Shown one piece after another: positions 1-8,117 of a stretch of DNA of 23,486 bases (position 1 is its first letter; each line of letters starts with the position of its first letter). Origin of the DNA: Desulfobacterales bacterium (GTDB lineage: Bacteria; Desulfobacterota; Desulfobacteria; Desulfobacterales; ETH-SRB1); contig JASEIZ010000004.1 in NCBI GenBank assembly GCA_030017395.1, positions 1-23,486 on the forward strand, given 5' to 3'. Both the position numbers and the translations under genes were made by a program. The notes under the pieces are model-generated. The model made no database searches. It was given only the letters and a program-made list of their open reading frames with translations, and was not told the origin of the DNA.

Positions 1-1
1 A

Positions 2-67
2 GGAGGACAAGGCGGCGGCAGAGGAGGACAAGGCGGCGGCAGGGGGGGATACGGCAGTGGTAGATGA
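2..67 (+). CDS. C-terminal tail of a Gly/Arg-rich RNA-binding protein (partial)
   Basis: Only the last 21 codons and the TGA stop are inside the window; the gene begins upstream. The tail is almost entirely Gly, Arg and Gln, built on two copies of GGQGGGR and ending RGGYGSGR. Such RGG-like tails are known at the end of small bacterial RRM-type RNA-binding proteins, which are often cold-induced; the RRM domain itself is not visible here, so that assignment is inferred. It is convergent with the DEAD-box helicase gene, a partner that also remodels RNA, and the two share a terminator region. Another Gly-rich protein cannot be excluded. Confidence 0.6.
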   Translation, partial: GGQGGGRGGQGGGRGGYGSGR

Positions 68-124
68 GGACAAAACTACATGGAATCTTCGGCTGTAAGT
101 AAGTCGGCCACTTTTAGATTCGCT

Positions 125-201
125 CGCTAATCCCGCAGCCCCGCTGGAACGGGATATCCGTCTTGCTCCGACAAGCTACGGGGTTAGCGCGCGCTTTTTT
201 T
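125..201 (+). terminator. Rho-independent terminator at the convergent gene ends
   Basis: CGCTAATCCCGCAGC (125-139) pairs with GCTACGGGGTTAGCG (175-189) with one G-U and one mismatch. It is followed by a T run at 195-201 on the plus strand. It fits as the terminator of the Gly-rich gene ending at 67. The stop codon of the opposing helicase gene (184-186) lies inside the right arm. The 35-nt loop holds a further GC-rich inverted segment, so the structure may also stop minus-strand transcripts. Confidence 0.6.
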
Positions 202-1851
202 ATATTGTTTGGTTTGAGGTTTCTTATCTTCAGCATATTGAACCCGAATATTTCGACCATCAATTTTCGCGCCTTTCATTGATTTTAGCACTTTAGCCGC
301 AACACTTGTTTCAACTTCAAAAAAAGAAAATTCCCGCATGATTTCTATTGGACCAATCTTTTCAGAGCTGATTCCAGCCTTGCTGCATAGAGTTCTTATC
401 ACAGCGCCTTTTTTTAGGTTGTCCATAGAGCCTGCATTTAAGAAAAACCGTTTCGATCTTCCATGTTCTAAATTTTTTTGTTGTCGATCTTTTTTTACAG
501 GATGATGAGCATCTTCCTTTTTTTCCAAGGATGCATTTATATCCTTGGAATCTTTATAATAATTAAGAAAGCGGTTAAATTGAATTGAAACAAACTTGCA
601 AATGAGTTCTTCTTTTGTAAGACCGTTTAGTGTATTATAGACCGGTTGCAGGAAACGCACGATTTCTTTCTGATCCACTTCAACTTCTACCATTTTGTTA
701 ATCATGGCACAGAGCTGTTTCTCACAAATTGCATATCCTTCCGGGACTTTTGCGCAACTAAATTTAACCCCTGCTTTTTTTTCTATAAACTGAAGTTTTC
801 CTTTTTCCCGTGAATTGATGATTACTATGGATGTTCCTGATTTGCCCGCTCTTGCCGTTCTGCCGCTCCTGTGAGTATAGTTGCCGGCCTCATCGGGAAG
901 TTTATAGTTAATGATATGAGTGATATCCTGAACATCTATCCCGCGGGCAGCAACATCTGTTGCAATAAGGATCTGAATGGATTTGGTTTTAAATCTGCTC
1001 ATGACTTTATCTCGCATCGCCTGAGAAAGGTCGCCATGAAGGGCTTCGGCATTATAGCTGTCTTTGATCAGTTTTTCTGCTATTTCCTGTGTCTCTTTTC
1101 GCGTGCGACAAAACACAAGGCCATAAATATCCGGGTAATAGTCAATGATGCGTTTCAACGCCTGATACCTGTCCTTTTCTTTAACCATATAATTCACATG
1201 CAAAATATTTTCCGCGCCACTATTTTTCTTTCCTATGGTTATCTCAACCGGATTTTTCATATATCTTTTTGCAATTCTTGCAACTTCATTGGGCATTGTT
1301 GCGGAAAACAGCCAGGTTCTTTTCTGAGACGGCGTATTTTCAAGAATGGCATCTATATCTTCCTGAAATCCCATGTTGAGCATTTCATCTGCTTCATCAA
1401 GAACCACATATGAGATTTTAGAAAGTTTCGCAATTTTTCTATTAATAAGATCAAGCAGTCTTCCCGGTGTTGCCACAATAATCTGAGCGCCTTTTTTGAT
1501 CTGATTTCTCTGCTCTTCAATGCTGGCGCCGCCATAAACAGCAACAACCTTTGCACCTTTTACATATTTGCATAATTTTTTAATATCATCGGAAATCTGC
1601 AAACAAAGTTCCCTGGTGGGACAAATCACTATTCCTTGAGTATGTGTCAGATCAAAATCAATTAGCTGGATCATAGGCAAAGCAAAAGCTACTGTTTTAC
1701 CTGTTCCGGTCTGGGCAAGCCCTACAAGATCCCTGTCTCCTCCAATAATTTCAGGAATTGCATCTGTCTGTATGGGCGTGGGTTCAACAAATCCCAGTTC
1801 TTTAAGAGCTTGTAACAACTCGTCAATTAAATCCAAATTTTCGAAACTCAT
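184..1851 (-). CDS. DEAD-box ATP-dependent RNA helicase with DbpA-type RNA-binding domain
   Basis: Cytoplasmic RNA helicase that unwinds or remodels RNA using ATP, probably in ribosome assembly or cold adaptation. Visible motifs, numbered from the chosen start: Q motif PTPIQ (about 24-28), Walker A AQTGTGKT (46-53), PTREL, TPGR, DEAD (152-155), SAT (183-185), ARGIDV, and HRSGRTAR (about 327-334). Residues about 475-545 form the small RRM-like domain seen in DbpA/CsdA helicases, followed by a basic tail. The frame is open to an ATG at 1902, but the internal ATG at 1851 is preceded by GAGGAG four bases upstream and begins MSFENLDL, as family members do, so 555 aa is preferred. It lies 86 bp downstream of typA. 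CsdA/DeaD versus DbpA cannot be decided from sequence alone. Confidence 0.93.
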   Translation of the reverse strand: MSFENLDLIDELLQALKELGFVEPTPIQTDAIPEIIGGDRDLVGLAQTGTGKTVAFALPMIQLIDFDLTHTQGIVICPTRELCLQISDDIKKLCKYVKGAKVVAVYGGASIEEQRNQIKKGAQIIVATPGRLLDLINRKIAKLSKISYVVLDEADEMLNMGFQEDIDAILENTPSQKRTWLFSATMPNEVARIAKRYMKNPVEITIGKKNSGAENILHVNYMVKEKDRYQALKRIIDYYPDIYGLVFCRTRKETQEIAEKLIKDSYNAEALHGDLSQAMRDKVMSRFKTKSIQILIATDVAARGIDVQDITHIINYKLPDEAGNYTHRSGRTARAGKSGTSIVIINSREKGKLQFIEKKAGVKFSCAKVPEGYAICEKQLCAMINKMVEVEVDQKEIVRFLQPVYNTLNGLTKEELICKFVSIQFNRFLNYYKDSKDINASLEKKEDAHHPVKKDRQQKNLEHGRSKRFFLNAGSMDNLKKGAVIRTLCSKAGISSEKIGPIEIMREFSFFEVETSVAAKVLKSMKGAKIDGRNIRVQYAEDKKPQTKQYKKSAR

Positions 1852-1855
1852 GCTT

Positions 1856-1861
1856 CTCCTC
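1856..1861 (-). promoter_or_regulatory. Shine-Dalgarno deciding the helicase start
   Basis: GAGGAG with a 4-nt spacer before ATG at 1851. The alternative ATG at 1902 has no comparable site, so the 17 extra N-terminal residues are probably not translated. Confidence 0.7.
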
Positions 1862-1937
1862 AGTCTTTCCAATAATTTTAAATGATCGTCTGTCTCAGGC
1901 ATACTCGCCAGGAGCTTAATAAAGAAAGGATAAGAAA

Positions 1938-3764
1938 TTAGTGGATCGGTCCTTTACCCACAGGACGGTTGTGGGCGGTCAGAATAGTCTTTCGCAACCG
2001 GATGGAAAGAGGGGTCACTTCCACCATTTCATCGGCTTTGATAAAGTGGATAGCCCTCTCAAGGGTTATGGGAATGACCGGTGTTAAAACCACAGCGTCA
2101 TCCTTGCCCGAAGCCCGTATGTTGGTGAGTTTTTTTTCCTTACAGGGATTTACGTTGAGATCCACCTCACGATTGTATTCCCCTACAATCATGCCCTCGT
2201 AAACCGGATCATTGGGAACCACAAACAACCACCCCCTGGGTTCCAGTTTGAACAAGGCATAAGCCACGGCCTGTCCATAGCGATCCGAGACTAATGATCC
2301 TGTGTACCGGGACTGAAAATCTCCCATATAATAGTCATATCCGGAAAAATAAGAATTCAGGATACCGGTGCCTTTGGTATCGGTCAAAAACTCCTCTCTG
2401 TACCCGATCAGCCCCCTGGATGGCATGATAAATTCGATTCTAACCCTGCCCGTGCCCTTGTTCACCATATTGCTCATACGGGCTTTTCGATGTGTTAACT
2501 TTTCAGTAACCACCCCCACAAATGGCTCGTCGCAATCTACAAAAACATGCTCCATTGGTTCCTGGCGCTTTCCGTTCTTTTCCTTATAGATTACTTCAGG
2601 TCTTCCCACGCACAATTCAAATCCTTCTCGGCGCATGGTTTCTATGAGGATTGCCATTTGGAATTCCCCGCGGCCACTGACAACGAAGCGTTCCTGACTT
2701 CCGGTATCTTCCACGCGGATAGCCACGTTGCGCAGTGTCTCTTTCATAAGCCGTTCCCAGATTTTGCGGGATTGAACTATTTTACCTTCCTTACCAGCCA
2801 GGGGACCGTTGTTGATGGCAAAAGTTATTGAAACCGTGGGCTCGTCCACACAAATTCGCTTTAATGCCTTGGGTTCGGTTCGGCTGCAGATAGTATCTCC
2901 GATCTTCACATTGTCGATACCCGAAATCACGATAATATCTCCAGGATCAACGCAATCCACGGCTTTCAGCACCATGCCTTGGTACACCTGTAGTTTGCTG
3001 AGCTTGATAGGCAGCCGGGTATTGTCTTCCGTAATACAGACCAGTCTGTCATTAGAAGAGATGGATCCGTTCATGATCTTACCCACGGCCAGGCGGCCCA
3101 GATAGTCAGAATAGGCCAGATCCGCCACCAGCATTTGAAAAGGTTCTTCCGAATCGTAAACAGGGCCCGGGATTTTCGACAAAATAGTATCAAAAAGAAG
3201 GTTGAGATTTTCCCGTGGTTCATCTAAGGCGGGTTGAACAATTCCCTGACGTCCAATTGCATAGAGGACTTGAAAATCCAATTGATCCTCGGAAGCATCC
3301 AGATCGATAAACAGATCATAAATCTCGTCCAGCACCTCATCTGCCCGGGCATCTTTGCGATCGATCTTGTTGATCACCACCAGCATGACCAATCCTGCTT
3401 CCAAGGCTTTTTTCAAAACAAACCGGGTTTGGGGCAAGGGGCCTTCCGAAGCATCCACCAGTAAAATAGCGCCGTCCACCATGGCCATGGCCCGTTCCAC
3501 TTCCCCACCGAAATCCGCGTGGCCTGGTGTATCCAGGATGTTGATCTTGGTGTCTTTCCACACGACCGAGCAGTTCTTGGCCGCGATTGTAATGCCGCGC
3601 TCCCGCTCCAGATCCATGCTGTCCATGATCCGCTCATCCACCACCTTACCTTCCCGAAACAGGCCGCTCTGGCGGAACATGGCATCTACTAGGGTGGTCT
3701 TGCCATGGTCAACGTGAGCAATGATAGCAATATTTCTCAATTTTTGATTTTGTTGTCTGGTCAT
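1938..3764 (-). CDS. typA: Ribosome-associated GTPase TypA/BipA
   Basis: Translation-factor-family GTPase that binds the 70S ribosome and assists 50S assembly, especially at low temperature or under stress. The G domain shows G1 AHVDHGKT (16-23), the switch region ERERGITI (about 53-60), G3 DTPGH (78-82) and G4 NKID (132-135). An EF-Tu-like domain 2, an EF-G-like domain and the TypA-specific C-terminus follow. At 608 aa it has the usual family length. There is no strong Shine-Dalgarno before the ATG at 3764. It lies between the aldolase/SDR fusion (35 bp gap) and the helicase, all co-oriented. Its base composition is clearly more G+C-rich than its neighbours: hand counts of 60-base samples gave 37/60 (3481-3540) and 31/60 (2641-2700), against 21/60 in the helicase (1201-1260) and 24/60 in the aldolase gene (5281-5340). 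Confidence 0.97.
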   Translation of the reverse strand: MTRQQNQKLRNIAIIAHVDHGKTTLVDAMFRQSGLFREGKVVDERIMDSMDLERERGITIAAKNCSVVWKDTKINILDTPGHADFGGEVERAMAMVDGAILLVDASEGPLPQTRFVLKKALEAGLVMLVVINKIDRKDARADEVLDEIYDLFIDLDASEDQLDFQVLYAIGRQGIVQPALDEPRENLNLLFDTILSKIPGPVYDSEEPFQMLVADLAYSDYLGRLAVGKIMNGSISSNDRLVCITEDNTRLPIKLSKLQVYQGMVLKAVDCVDPGDIIVISGIDNVKIGDTICSRTEPKALKRICVDEPTVSITFAINNGPLAGKEGKIVQSRKIWERLMKETLRNVAIRVEDTGSQERFVVSGRGEFQMAILIETMRREGFELCVGRPEVIYKEKNGKRQEPMEHVFVDCDEPFVGVVTEKLTHRKARMSNMVNKGTGRVRIEFIMPSRGLIGYREEFLTDTKGTGILNSYFSGYDYYMGDFQSRYTGSLVSDRYGQAVAYALFKLEPRGWLFVVPNDPVYEGMIVGEYNREVDLNVNPCKEKKLTNIRASGKDDAVVLTPVIPITLERAIHFIKADEMVEVTPLSIRLRKTILTAHNRPVGKGPIH

Positions 3765-3799
3765 AATACATTTAAGGCCGATACGAGTTCAATTGTTCA

Positions 3800-5800
3800 T
3801 TAAATCACTCTTTCATTGCCCCCGTCTATCGGGACCTGCGCGCCTGTTGTTTTGGCAAAAGCCGGACCCGCCATGCAGCAAACCAGATCGGCTACATGTT
3901 TTGAAGTAACTTCGGTTTTTAGCAGATTTTTGGTTTTATATTCCTGAGCAGTAAGTCCGTAACTTTTAGCTCGCTCATTTAAGACTTCTTGAGTCCATAT
4001 GCCGGTATCAAACACGGCATCAGGATGAATGATATTAACTCTGATTCCATCTGCAGCCAGTTCCAGCGCGGCCACCCGGGCAAGTTGAGTTAAACCCGCC
4101 TTAGCGACCGAATAAGCGGAAGCGCCGGGGCCTGGAGCAGGAACGTTTTTTGAAGCAATAAATATCACAGATGGATCAACACCCTGTTTGAGATAAGGAA
4201 TGCATGTTTTCAACAATCGCTGGTGACTCGACAAATTGATCTCCATGCTTCGATTCCAGGTTTCAGTATCCATCTTTTCAATGCTTTGGCTGTGGGTAAA
4301 TATTCCTGCATTATTTATCAATATATCAAGGCCGCCAAAACTTCGAACAGTAAATTCTACTGCTTCCTTTACACTTTTATCATCGGAAATATCACAAGTT
4401 AATCCTGCCAGATCGGACAGATCAAACATACGGGTGATTGCTGGGTTTAGATCCATGCCGACAACCGCGGCGCCATGTTCGTGCAGAGCCTTGGCACAGG
4501 CAAGCCCTATGCCGCTTGCAGCGCCGGTAACAAGAGCTATCTTGCCTTGGAATGTTCGAGCTGTGTCTTCTTTACGCAATTTTGATTGTTGCAACTCCCA
4601 GTATTCCATATCGAAAATATCTCTTTCCGGCAGGGCTTTCCAGCCGCCTATGGCTTCACCCCACTGAATCGCCCTGATGGTATGAAAAGCAATATCGGAA
4701 ACAATATTTGCTTCCCTTACACTTTGTCCAAAAGCCATGATGCCGTGTCCGGGCCAAACTCCCCATCTTGGAGCAGGATCAAGGCTGAGCAGGCAGCCAC
4801 TTGCTGCGATACTGCGCGAGCACGGCGAGTCGGTATTTCGCTTAAAATACTCTTTGTATGCCGCGCAAAAGTCGGTTATTTCTTTTTCAATATCTTTTTT
4901 TATTACAACCGGTATATGTTTTGTACGGACCACATGATCAGGAGTTAAAGGGCCGCGGATGGCGATCGAGTCTACATCGGTCAGATTGGCAAATCCACAG
5001 GCTTCAGGGGTGCTATCCAGTTCGGCTATCATGGCAGACCCTTTTGCCAGAGAAACCTGTTTGCGAATTTTTGCCAGCGTGAGCAAATCTTCTCCAGCTT
5101 CTGCCTTGGCGACGTAATCAAATGCCCCGTTTGCTTGAAGATAGTCTTCAGCAAGGGAAACGAGATTGATCATCTGTTTATAACTTTCTTTGGCATTGTC
5201 TGAAAAGGTAAAGACACCGTGATTCATCAGTATTATGCCTTTAATTTCATTCCAGTTGATATTACTGGTCATTTCATAAACTTTTTTCGCCAGGATAAAA
5301 CCGGACATTGCATAAGGCACAATCAAGACACTGTCTTTATAAATTTCTCTGATCAACCTTTTGCCCTTTTCGTTATTGGTGATCGTTACAACCGCATCCG
5401 CGTGAGTGTGATCAACATATTTAAAGGGTATAATGGCGTGCAGGATGGCTTCTACAGAAGGATTCGGGGCCAAATGATCGATCATTGCGTTTTTTTGAAG
5501 CCGCAGCATATCCGTATCAGACAAGCTCTCAAGTTTCACCATCCTTTTAAGCGTTTCCAGCTTGACAGGAGCAAATCCTGCTGCCTGAATCGTTTTCAGA
5601 TCCCATCCGCTTCCTTTTATATACAGCACCTCTTCGATATCGCCGAAGAGGTTTTTTATTTTAGCTTTTAAGGACGTGTTGCCTCCGCCATGTAAAACCA
5701 GGCTGGATTCCCTGCCCAATAATCTGGAGGTGTAAACCATGAGTTCTAATGGATCATCTAAAAAGCTTTCTGCCTCGTTGTCGTTCCATAAACTTTTCAT
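3800..5800 (-). CDS. Bifunctional class II aldolase / short-chain dehydrogenase
   Basis: Fusion of two enzymes in 666 aa. Residues about 15-260 are a class II aldolase/adducin domain with the GGGNTS phosphate loop (38-43), Glu117, the zinc ligand pair His131/His133 and His194. Residues about 419-666 are a Rossmann short-chain dehydrogenase with TGAASGIG (425-432), NNAG (496-499), a Ser near 550 and the catalytic pair Tyr563/Lys567. Proteins of this layout are annotated as rhamnulose-1-phosphate aldolase/lactaldehyde dehydrogenase-like, acting on a deoxy-sugar phosphate and the aldehyde it releases. The substrate here is unknown: no rhamnose or fucose genes lie nearby. The ATG at 5800 follows an AGG-type site. 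It sits 25 bp downstream of comM and 35 bp upstream of typA. Confidence 0.88.
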   Translation of the reverse strand: MKSLWNDNEAESFLDDPLELMVYTSRLLGRESSLVLHGGGNTSLKAKIKNLFGDIEEVLYIKGSGWDLKTIQAAGFAPVKLETLKRMVKLESLSDTDMLRLQKNAMIDHLAPNPSVEAILHAIIPFKYVDHTHADAVVTITNNEKGKRLIREIYKDSVLIVPYAMSGFILAKKVYEMTSNINWNEIKGIILMNHGVFTFSDNAKESYKQMINLVSLAEDYLQANGAFDYVAKAEAGEDLLTLAKIRKQVSLAKGSAMIAELDSTPEACGFANLTDVDSIAIRGPLTPDHVVRTKHIPVVIKKDIEKEITDFCAAYKEYFKRNTDSPCSRSIAASGCLLSLDPAPRWGVWPGHGIMAFGQSVREANIVSDIAFHTIRAIQWGEAIGGWKALPERDIFDMEYWELQQSKLRKEDTARTFQGKIALVTGAASGIGLACAKALHEHGAAVVGMDLNPAITRMFDLSDLAGLTCDISDDKSVKEAVEFTVRSFGGLDILINNAGIFTHSQSIEKMDTETWNRSMEINLSSHQRLLKTCIPYLKQGVDPSVIFIASKNVPAPGPGASAYSVAKAGLTQLARVAALELAADGIRVNIIHPDAVFDTGIWTQEVLNERAKSYGLTAQEYKTKNLLKTEVTSKHVADLVCCMAGPAFAKTTGAQVPIDGGNERVI

Positions 5801-5825
5801 AACAGCCTATCTCTTTATAAAATAG

Positions 5826-7361
5826 TCAAAATCCGCGCCTGTTTCTGTCCAGGCTCCTGTATTGAATCGCCTCGGCAACATGATCGATCTGAATATCTTT
5901 TTCTCCAGCCAAATCGGCAATGGTACGGGCGATTTTTAGAATGCGGTTATAAGCGCGGGCAGACAGACCAAGTTTGTCTATGGCCGATTCAAGAAGACCG
6001 CAGGATGCATCGTCTATTTTGCAATATTTTTTTATGTGACGATTGTTCATATGGGAATTGCAAAATATTTTTGTTTTAACAAATCGTTCATATTGAATCA
6101 GTCTGGATGCAAGAACCCTTTTCATAATATCTTCTGACGATTCGGCCCATGAATCCTTTGAAAGGTCTCTATATTGAACTGCCGGTACTTCAACGTGAAT
6201 ATCTATTCTGTCCATTAACGGGCCTGAAATCTTTGATCTGTACTTATGAATCTGCTGATACGTACACCGACATTCGTGCTTGGAATCGGAAAAGTAGCCG
6301 CACGGACACGGGTTCATAGCGGCGACCAGCATAAAACTGGCAGGATAGGTTATGGTCGATGAGGCACGTGAAATAGTTACATTTAAATCTTCTACCGGCT
6401 GGCGCAGCACTTCTAACACATGTTTTTTAAATTCCGGAAGTTCGTCCAGAAAGAGAACTCCATTATGAGCCATGCTTACCTCGCCCGGCCTGGGGATATG
6501 TCCGCCTCCTATTAAACCTGCATCTGATATTGTGTGGTGAGGAGATCTGAAAGGCCTTTTTGTAACCAGGGCTTGCCCTTTTGAAAGCATTCCAACTACG
6601 GAATAAATTTTGGTGGTTTCGATTGATTCGTCAAATGTAAGCGGCGGAAGTATGGTCGGCAAACGTTTCGCCAGCATGGTTTTTCCAGAACCTGGTGGGC
6701 CAACCATAATTAAATTGTGACCTCCGGCAGATGCTACCTCCAGTGCCCGCTTTACATGTTCCTGGCCCATGACTTCGGAAAAATCCACTTCAAACTTGCC
6801 TGCCCGGCCAAGTATATTGGAAATATCGGTTTTTTCAGGTTTGATTTGAGTGAATCCGCAAAAAAAATCAACTATCTGGGGCAGAGTTTTCACTGGAAGA
6901 ACCGATATTTCATTTACCACCGATGCCTCATGCCTGTTATCGTATGGCACTATAATCCCAGAATAGCCGGCAGCTTTTGCGGCAATGGCCATGGGAAGAG
7001 ATCCCTTTACAGGTTTTATACGGCCATCCAGTGAAAGCTCGCCCAAAACAAGGTATCTGGAGGCTATTTCAGCGGGAATTATGCCGGATGCGACCAATAT
7101 ACCCAATGCTATCGGCAGATCAAAACCAGTGCCTTCCTTTTTAATGTCTGCCGGCGCTAAATTTACAGTTATCCTGTCGTCGGGAAAGCTGTATCCGGAA
7201 TTATTAATGGCGGATTTAACCCTTTCCTTGCTTTCCTTTACAGCCGTTTCAGGGAGCCCCACAGTAGTAAACGTCGGGAGGCCATGGGCTATGTCTACTT
7301 CCACTTCCACAAGATAGGCATCTATACCGATAACAGCGCTGCTTAATATCTTTGCTATCAA
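5826..7361 (-). CDS. comM: YifB/ComM family Mg-chelatase-like AAA+ ATPase
   Basis: AAA+ protein of the ComM/YifB family. ComM acts as a branch-migration helicase during natural transformation in some Gram-negative bacteria, although the gene is also common in species with no known competence. Residues about 1-165 are the ChlI-like N-terminal domain. Walker A GPPGSGKT is at 221-228, Walker B LFLDE near 303-307, a CxC...CxC cluster (Cys352, 354, 364, 366) follows, and the C-terminal Mg-chelatase helical domain starts near 410. The start is a TTG codon (7359-7361) with GAGGAG five bases upstream; its length of 511 aa is normal. The unit appears to begin here, because a terminator (7464-7506) separates it from the tRNA. 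Confidence 0.95.
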   Translation of the reverse strand: MIAKILSSAVIGIDAYLVEVEVDIAHGLPTFTTVGLPETAVKESKERVKSAINNSGYSFPDDRITVNLAPADIKKEGTGFDLPIALGILVASGIIPAEIASRYLVLGELSLDGRIKPVKGSLPMAIAAKAAGYSGIIVPYDNRHEASVVNEISVLPVKTLPQIVDFFCGFTQIKPEKTDISNILGRAGKFEVDFSEVMGQEHVKRALEVASAGGHNLIMVGPPGSGKTMLAKRLPTILPPLTFDESIETTKIYSVVGMLSKGQALVTKRPFRSPHHTISDAGLIGGGHIPRPGEVSMAHNGVLFLDELPEFKKHVLEVLRQPVEDLNVTISRASSTITYPASFMLVAAMNPCPCGYFSDSKHECRCTYQQIHKYRSKISGPLMDRIDIHVEVPAVQYRDLSKDSWAESSEDIMKRVLASRLIQYERFVKTKIFCNSHMNNRHIKKYCKIDDASCGLLESAIDKLGLSARAYNRILKIARTIADLAGEKDIQIDHVAEAIQYRSLDRNRRGF

Positions 7362-7463
7362 TTATTCTCCTCTCTGTAAATAATCTTGCGCCAGTTCGAG
7401 AAGTTAGCACGGATTAACATCTCAGGGCAAGTGTATTATCGTTTTATGTTTTCTCTTTTTCGA

Positions 7464-7506
7464 CTAAAAAAGGGGTTACAGTTAATAAAAAAAACCGTAA
7501 CCCCTT
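7464..7506 (-). terminator. Rho-independent terminator after tRNA-Val
   Basis: On the minus strand AAGGGGTTAC pairs with GTAACCCCTT across a T/A-rich loop, followed by a TTTT run. It lies 15 bp past the 3' end of the tRNA and before comM, so it ends the HU/tRNA transcript. The palindrome also carries A/T runs on the other strand. Confidence 0.8.
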
Positions 7507-7520
7507 ATATTTCTCACAAA

Positions 7521-7595
7521 TGGTAGGCGGTACTGGATTTGAACCAGTGACTTCTACCGTGTGAAGGTAGCACTCTCCCGCTGAGTTAACCGCCC
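7521..7595 (-). tRNA. tRNA-Val (anticodon CAC)
   Basis: A 75-nt cloverleaf with encoded CCA. Acceptor stem GGGCGGT/ACCGCCT opens with a G-U pair at 1-72. D stem ACTC/GAGT encloses a 7-nt loop. Anticodon stem CTACC/GGTAG holds loop TTCACAC, giving anticodon CAC (reads GUG). The variable loop has 5 nt, the T arm is ACTGG-TTCAAAT-CCAGT, and the discriminator is A. Before the insertion at 7609-7750 its 5' end lay 7 nt after the HU stop codon, so it was probably processed from the HU transcript. Confidence 0.95.
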
Positions 7596-7603
7596 ATAAT
7601 TGT

Positions 7604-7755
7604 TAATTGAGAGCTTTGAAAAATGCTCTGTTTTGTTCAAGTTCAAGGAAGGCGAAAATTTTAACCGGAGGAATATATTGAATATTTCGAGGATTAAAAT
7701 TTGAGCCTGACACAGAAATTGGGCAAAAGAGGGCGTTTTGCAAAGGTCTCTAATT
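7604..7755 (-). mobile_element. MITE-like element, copy A, with 5-bp target duplication
   Basis: The element spans 7609-7750 (142 bp) and is flanked by perfect TAATT direct repeats (7604-7608 and 7751-7755). Its ends are inverted: GAGACCTTTGCAAAAC at the right end (minus strand) and GAGAGCTTTGAAAAAT at the left end. It has no coding capacity. Read on the minus strand, it shares with copy B the segments GTGTCAGGCT, AAATTTTAATCCTC and ATTTTCGCCTTCCTTG in the same order. Its first minus-strand base completes the stop codon of the HU gene. Confidence 0.85.
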
Positions 7756-8025
7756 GTCGACCTTATCTTTTAACTCCTTACCTACTTTGAAAAACGGCAG
7801 TTTCTTGGAATATACTTTAATCTGTTTGCCGGTTTTGGGGTTTCGACCCGTGTACGGCTTGTATTTTTTAACGGTAAAACTTCCAAAACCCCTGATTTCA
7901 ACACGTTCGCCATTGGAAAGGGTTTTTGTTATAGTTCCAAAAAATGTGTCAATGGTTTTTTTGACACTTTTTTTGCTTATGCCGGTTTTATCCTTAAGCG
8001 CATTGATTAGGTCGACTCTGTTCAT
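7750..8025 (-). CDS. HU/IHF-family histone-like DNA-binding protein
   Basis: A 91-aa nucleoid protein. The N-terminal helices begin MNRVDLINALKDKTGISKK. The beta-arm segment carries GFGSF and the conserved TGRNPKTGK, with the DNA-intercalating proline in NPKTGK. The C-terminus KVGKELKDKV resembles IHF subunits (FKPGKELRDR), so an IHF-type role is possible, but HU versus IHF is not decided here. ATG at 8025 is preceded by AAGGGG. The stop codon TAG is made of two genomic bases plus the first base of MITE copy A; without the insertion it would be TAA at the same codon, so the protein is unchanged. Confidence 0.94.
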   Translation of the reverse strand: MNRVDLINALKDKTGISKKSVKKTIDTFFGTITKTLSNGERVEIRGFGSFTVKKYKPYTGRNPKTGKQIKVYSKKLPFFKVGKELKDKVDN

Positions 8026-8087
8026 CGAAACCCCTTTTCAATAAGTTCTATTTTCTCAACTTGTTATTTTGAACACAAATATATTGG

Positions 8088-8117
8088 AATATAATTAATT
8101 GATTGCTTTTAAGTCAA
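8088..8117 (-). promoter_or_regulatory. Candidate sigma-70 promoter of the HU gene
   Basis: -35 TTGACT (8112-8117) and -10 TATATT (8088-8093) with an 18-bp spacer, about 60 bp before the HU start. The -35 overlaps the last codons of the upstream gene, which would give the abundant HU protein its own promoter. Sequence match only. Confidence 0.45.

Noticed and set aside
3355..3717. Several overlapping open frames within typA
   Set aside because: They result from the higher G+C of typA, which removes stop codons in other frames; none resembles a protein.
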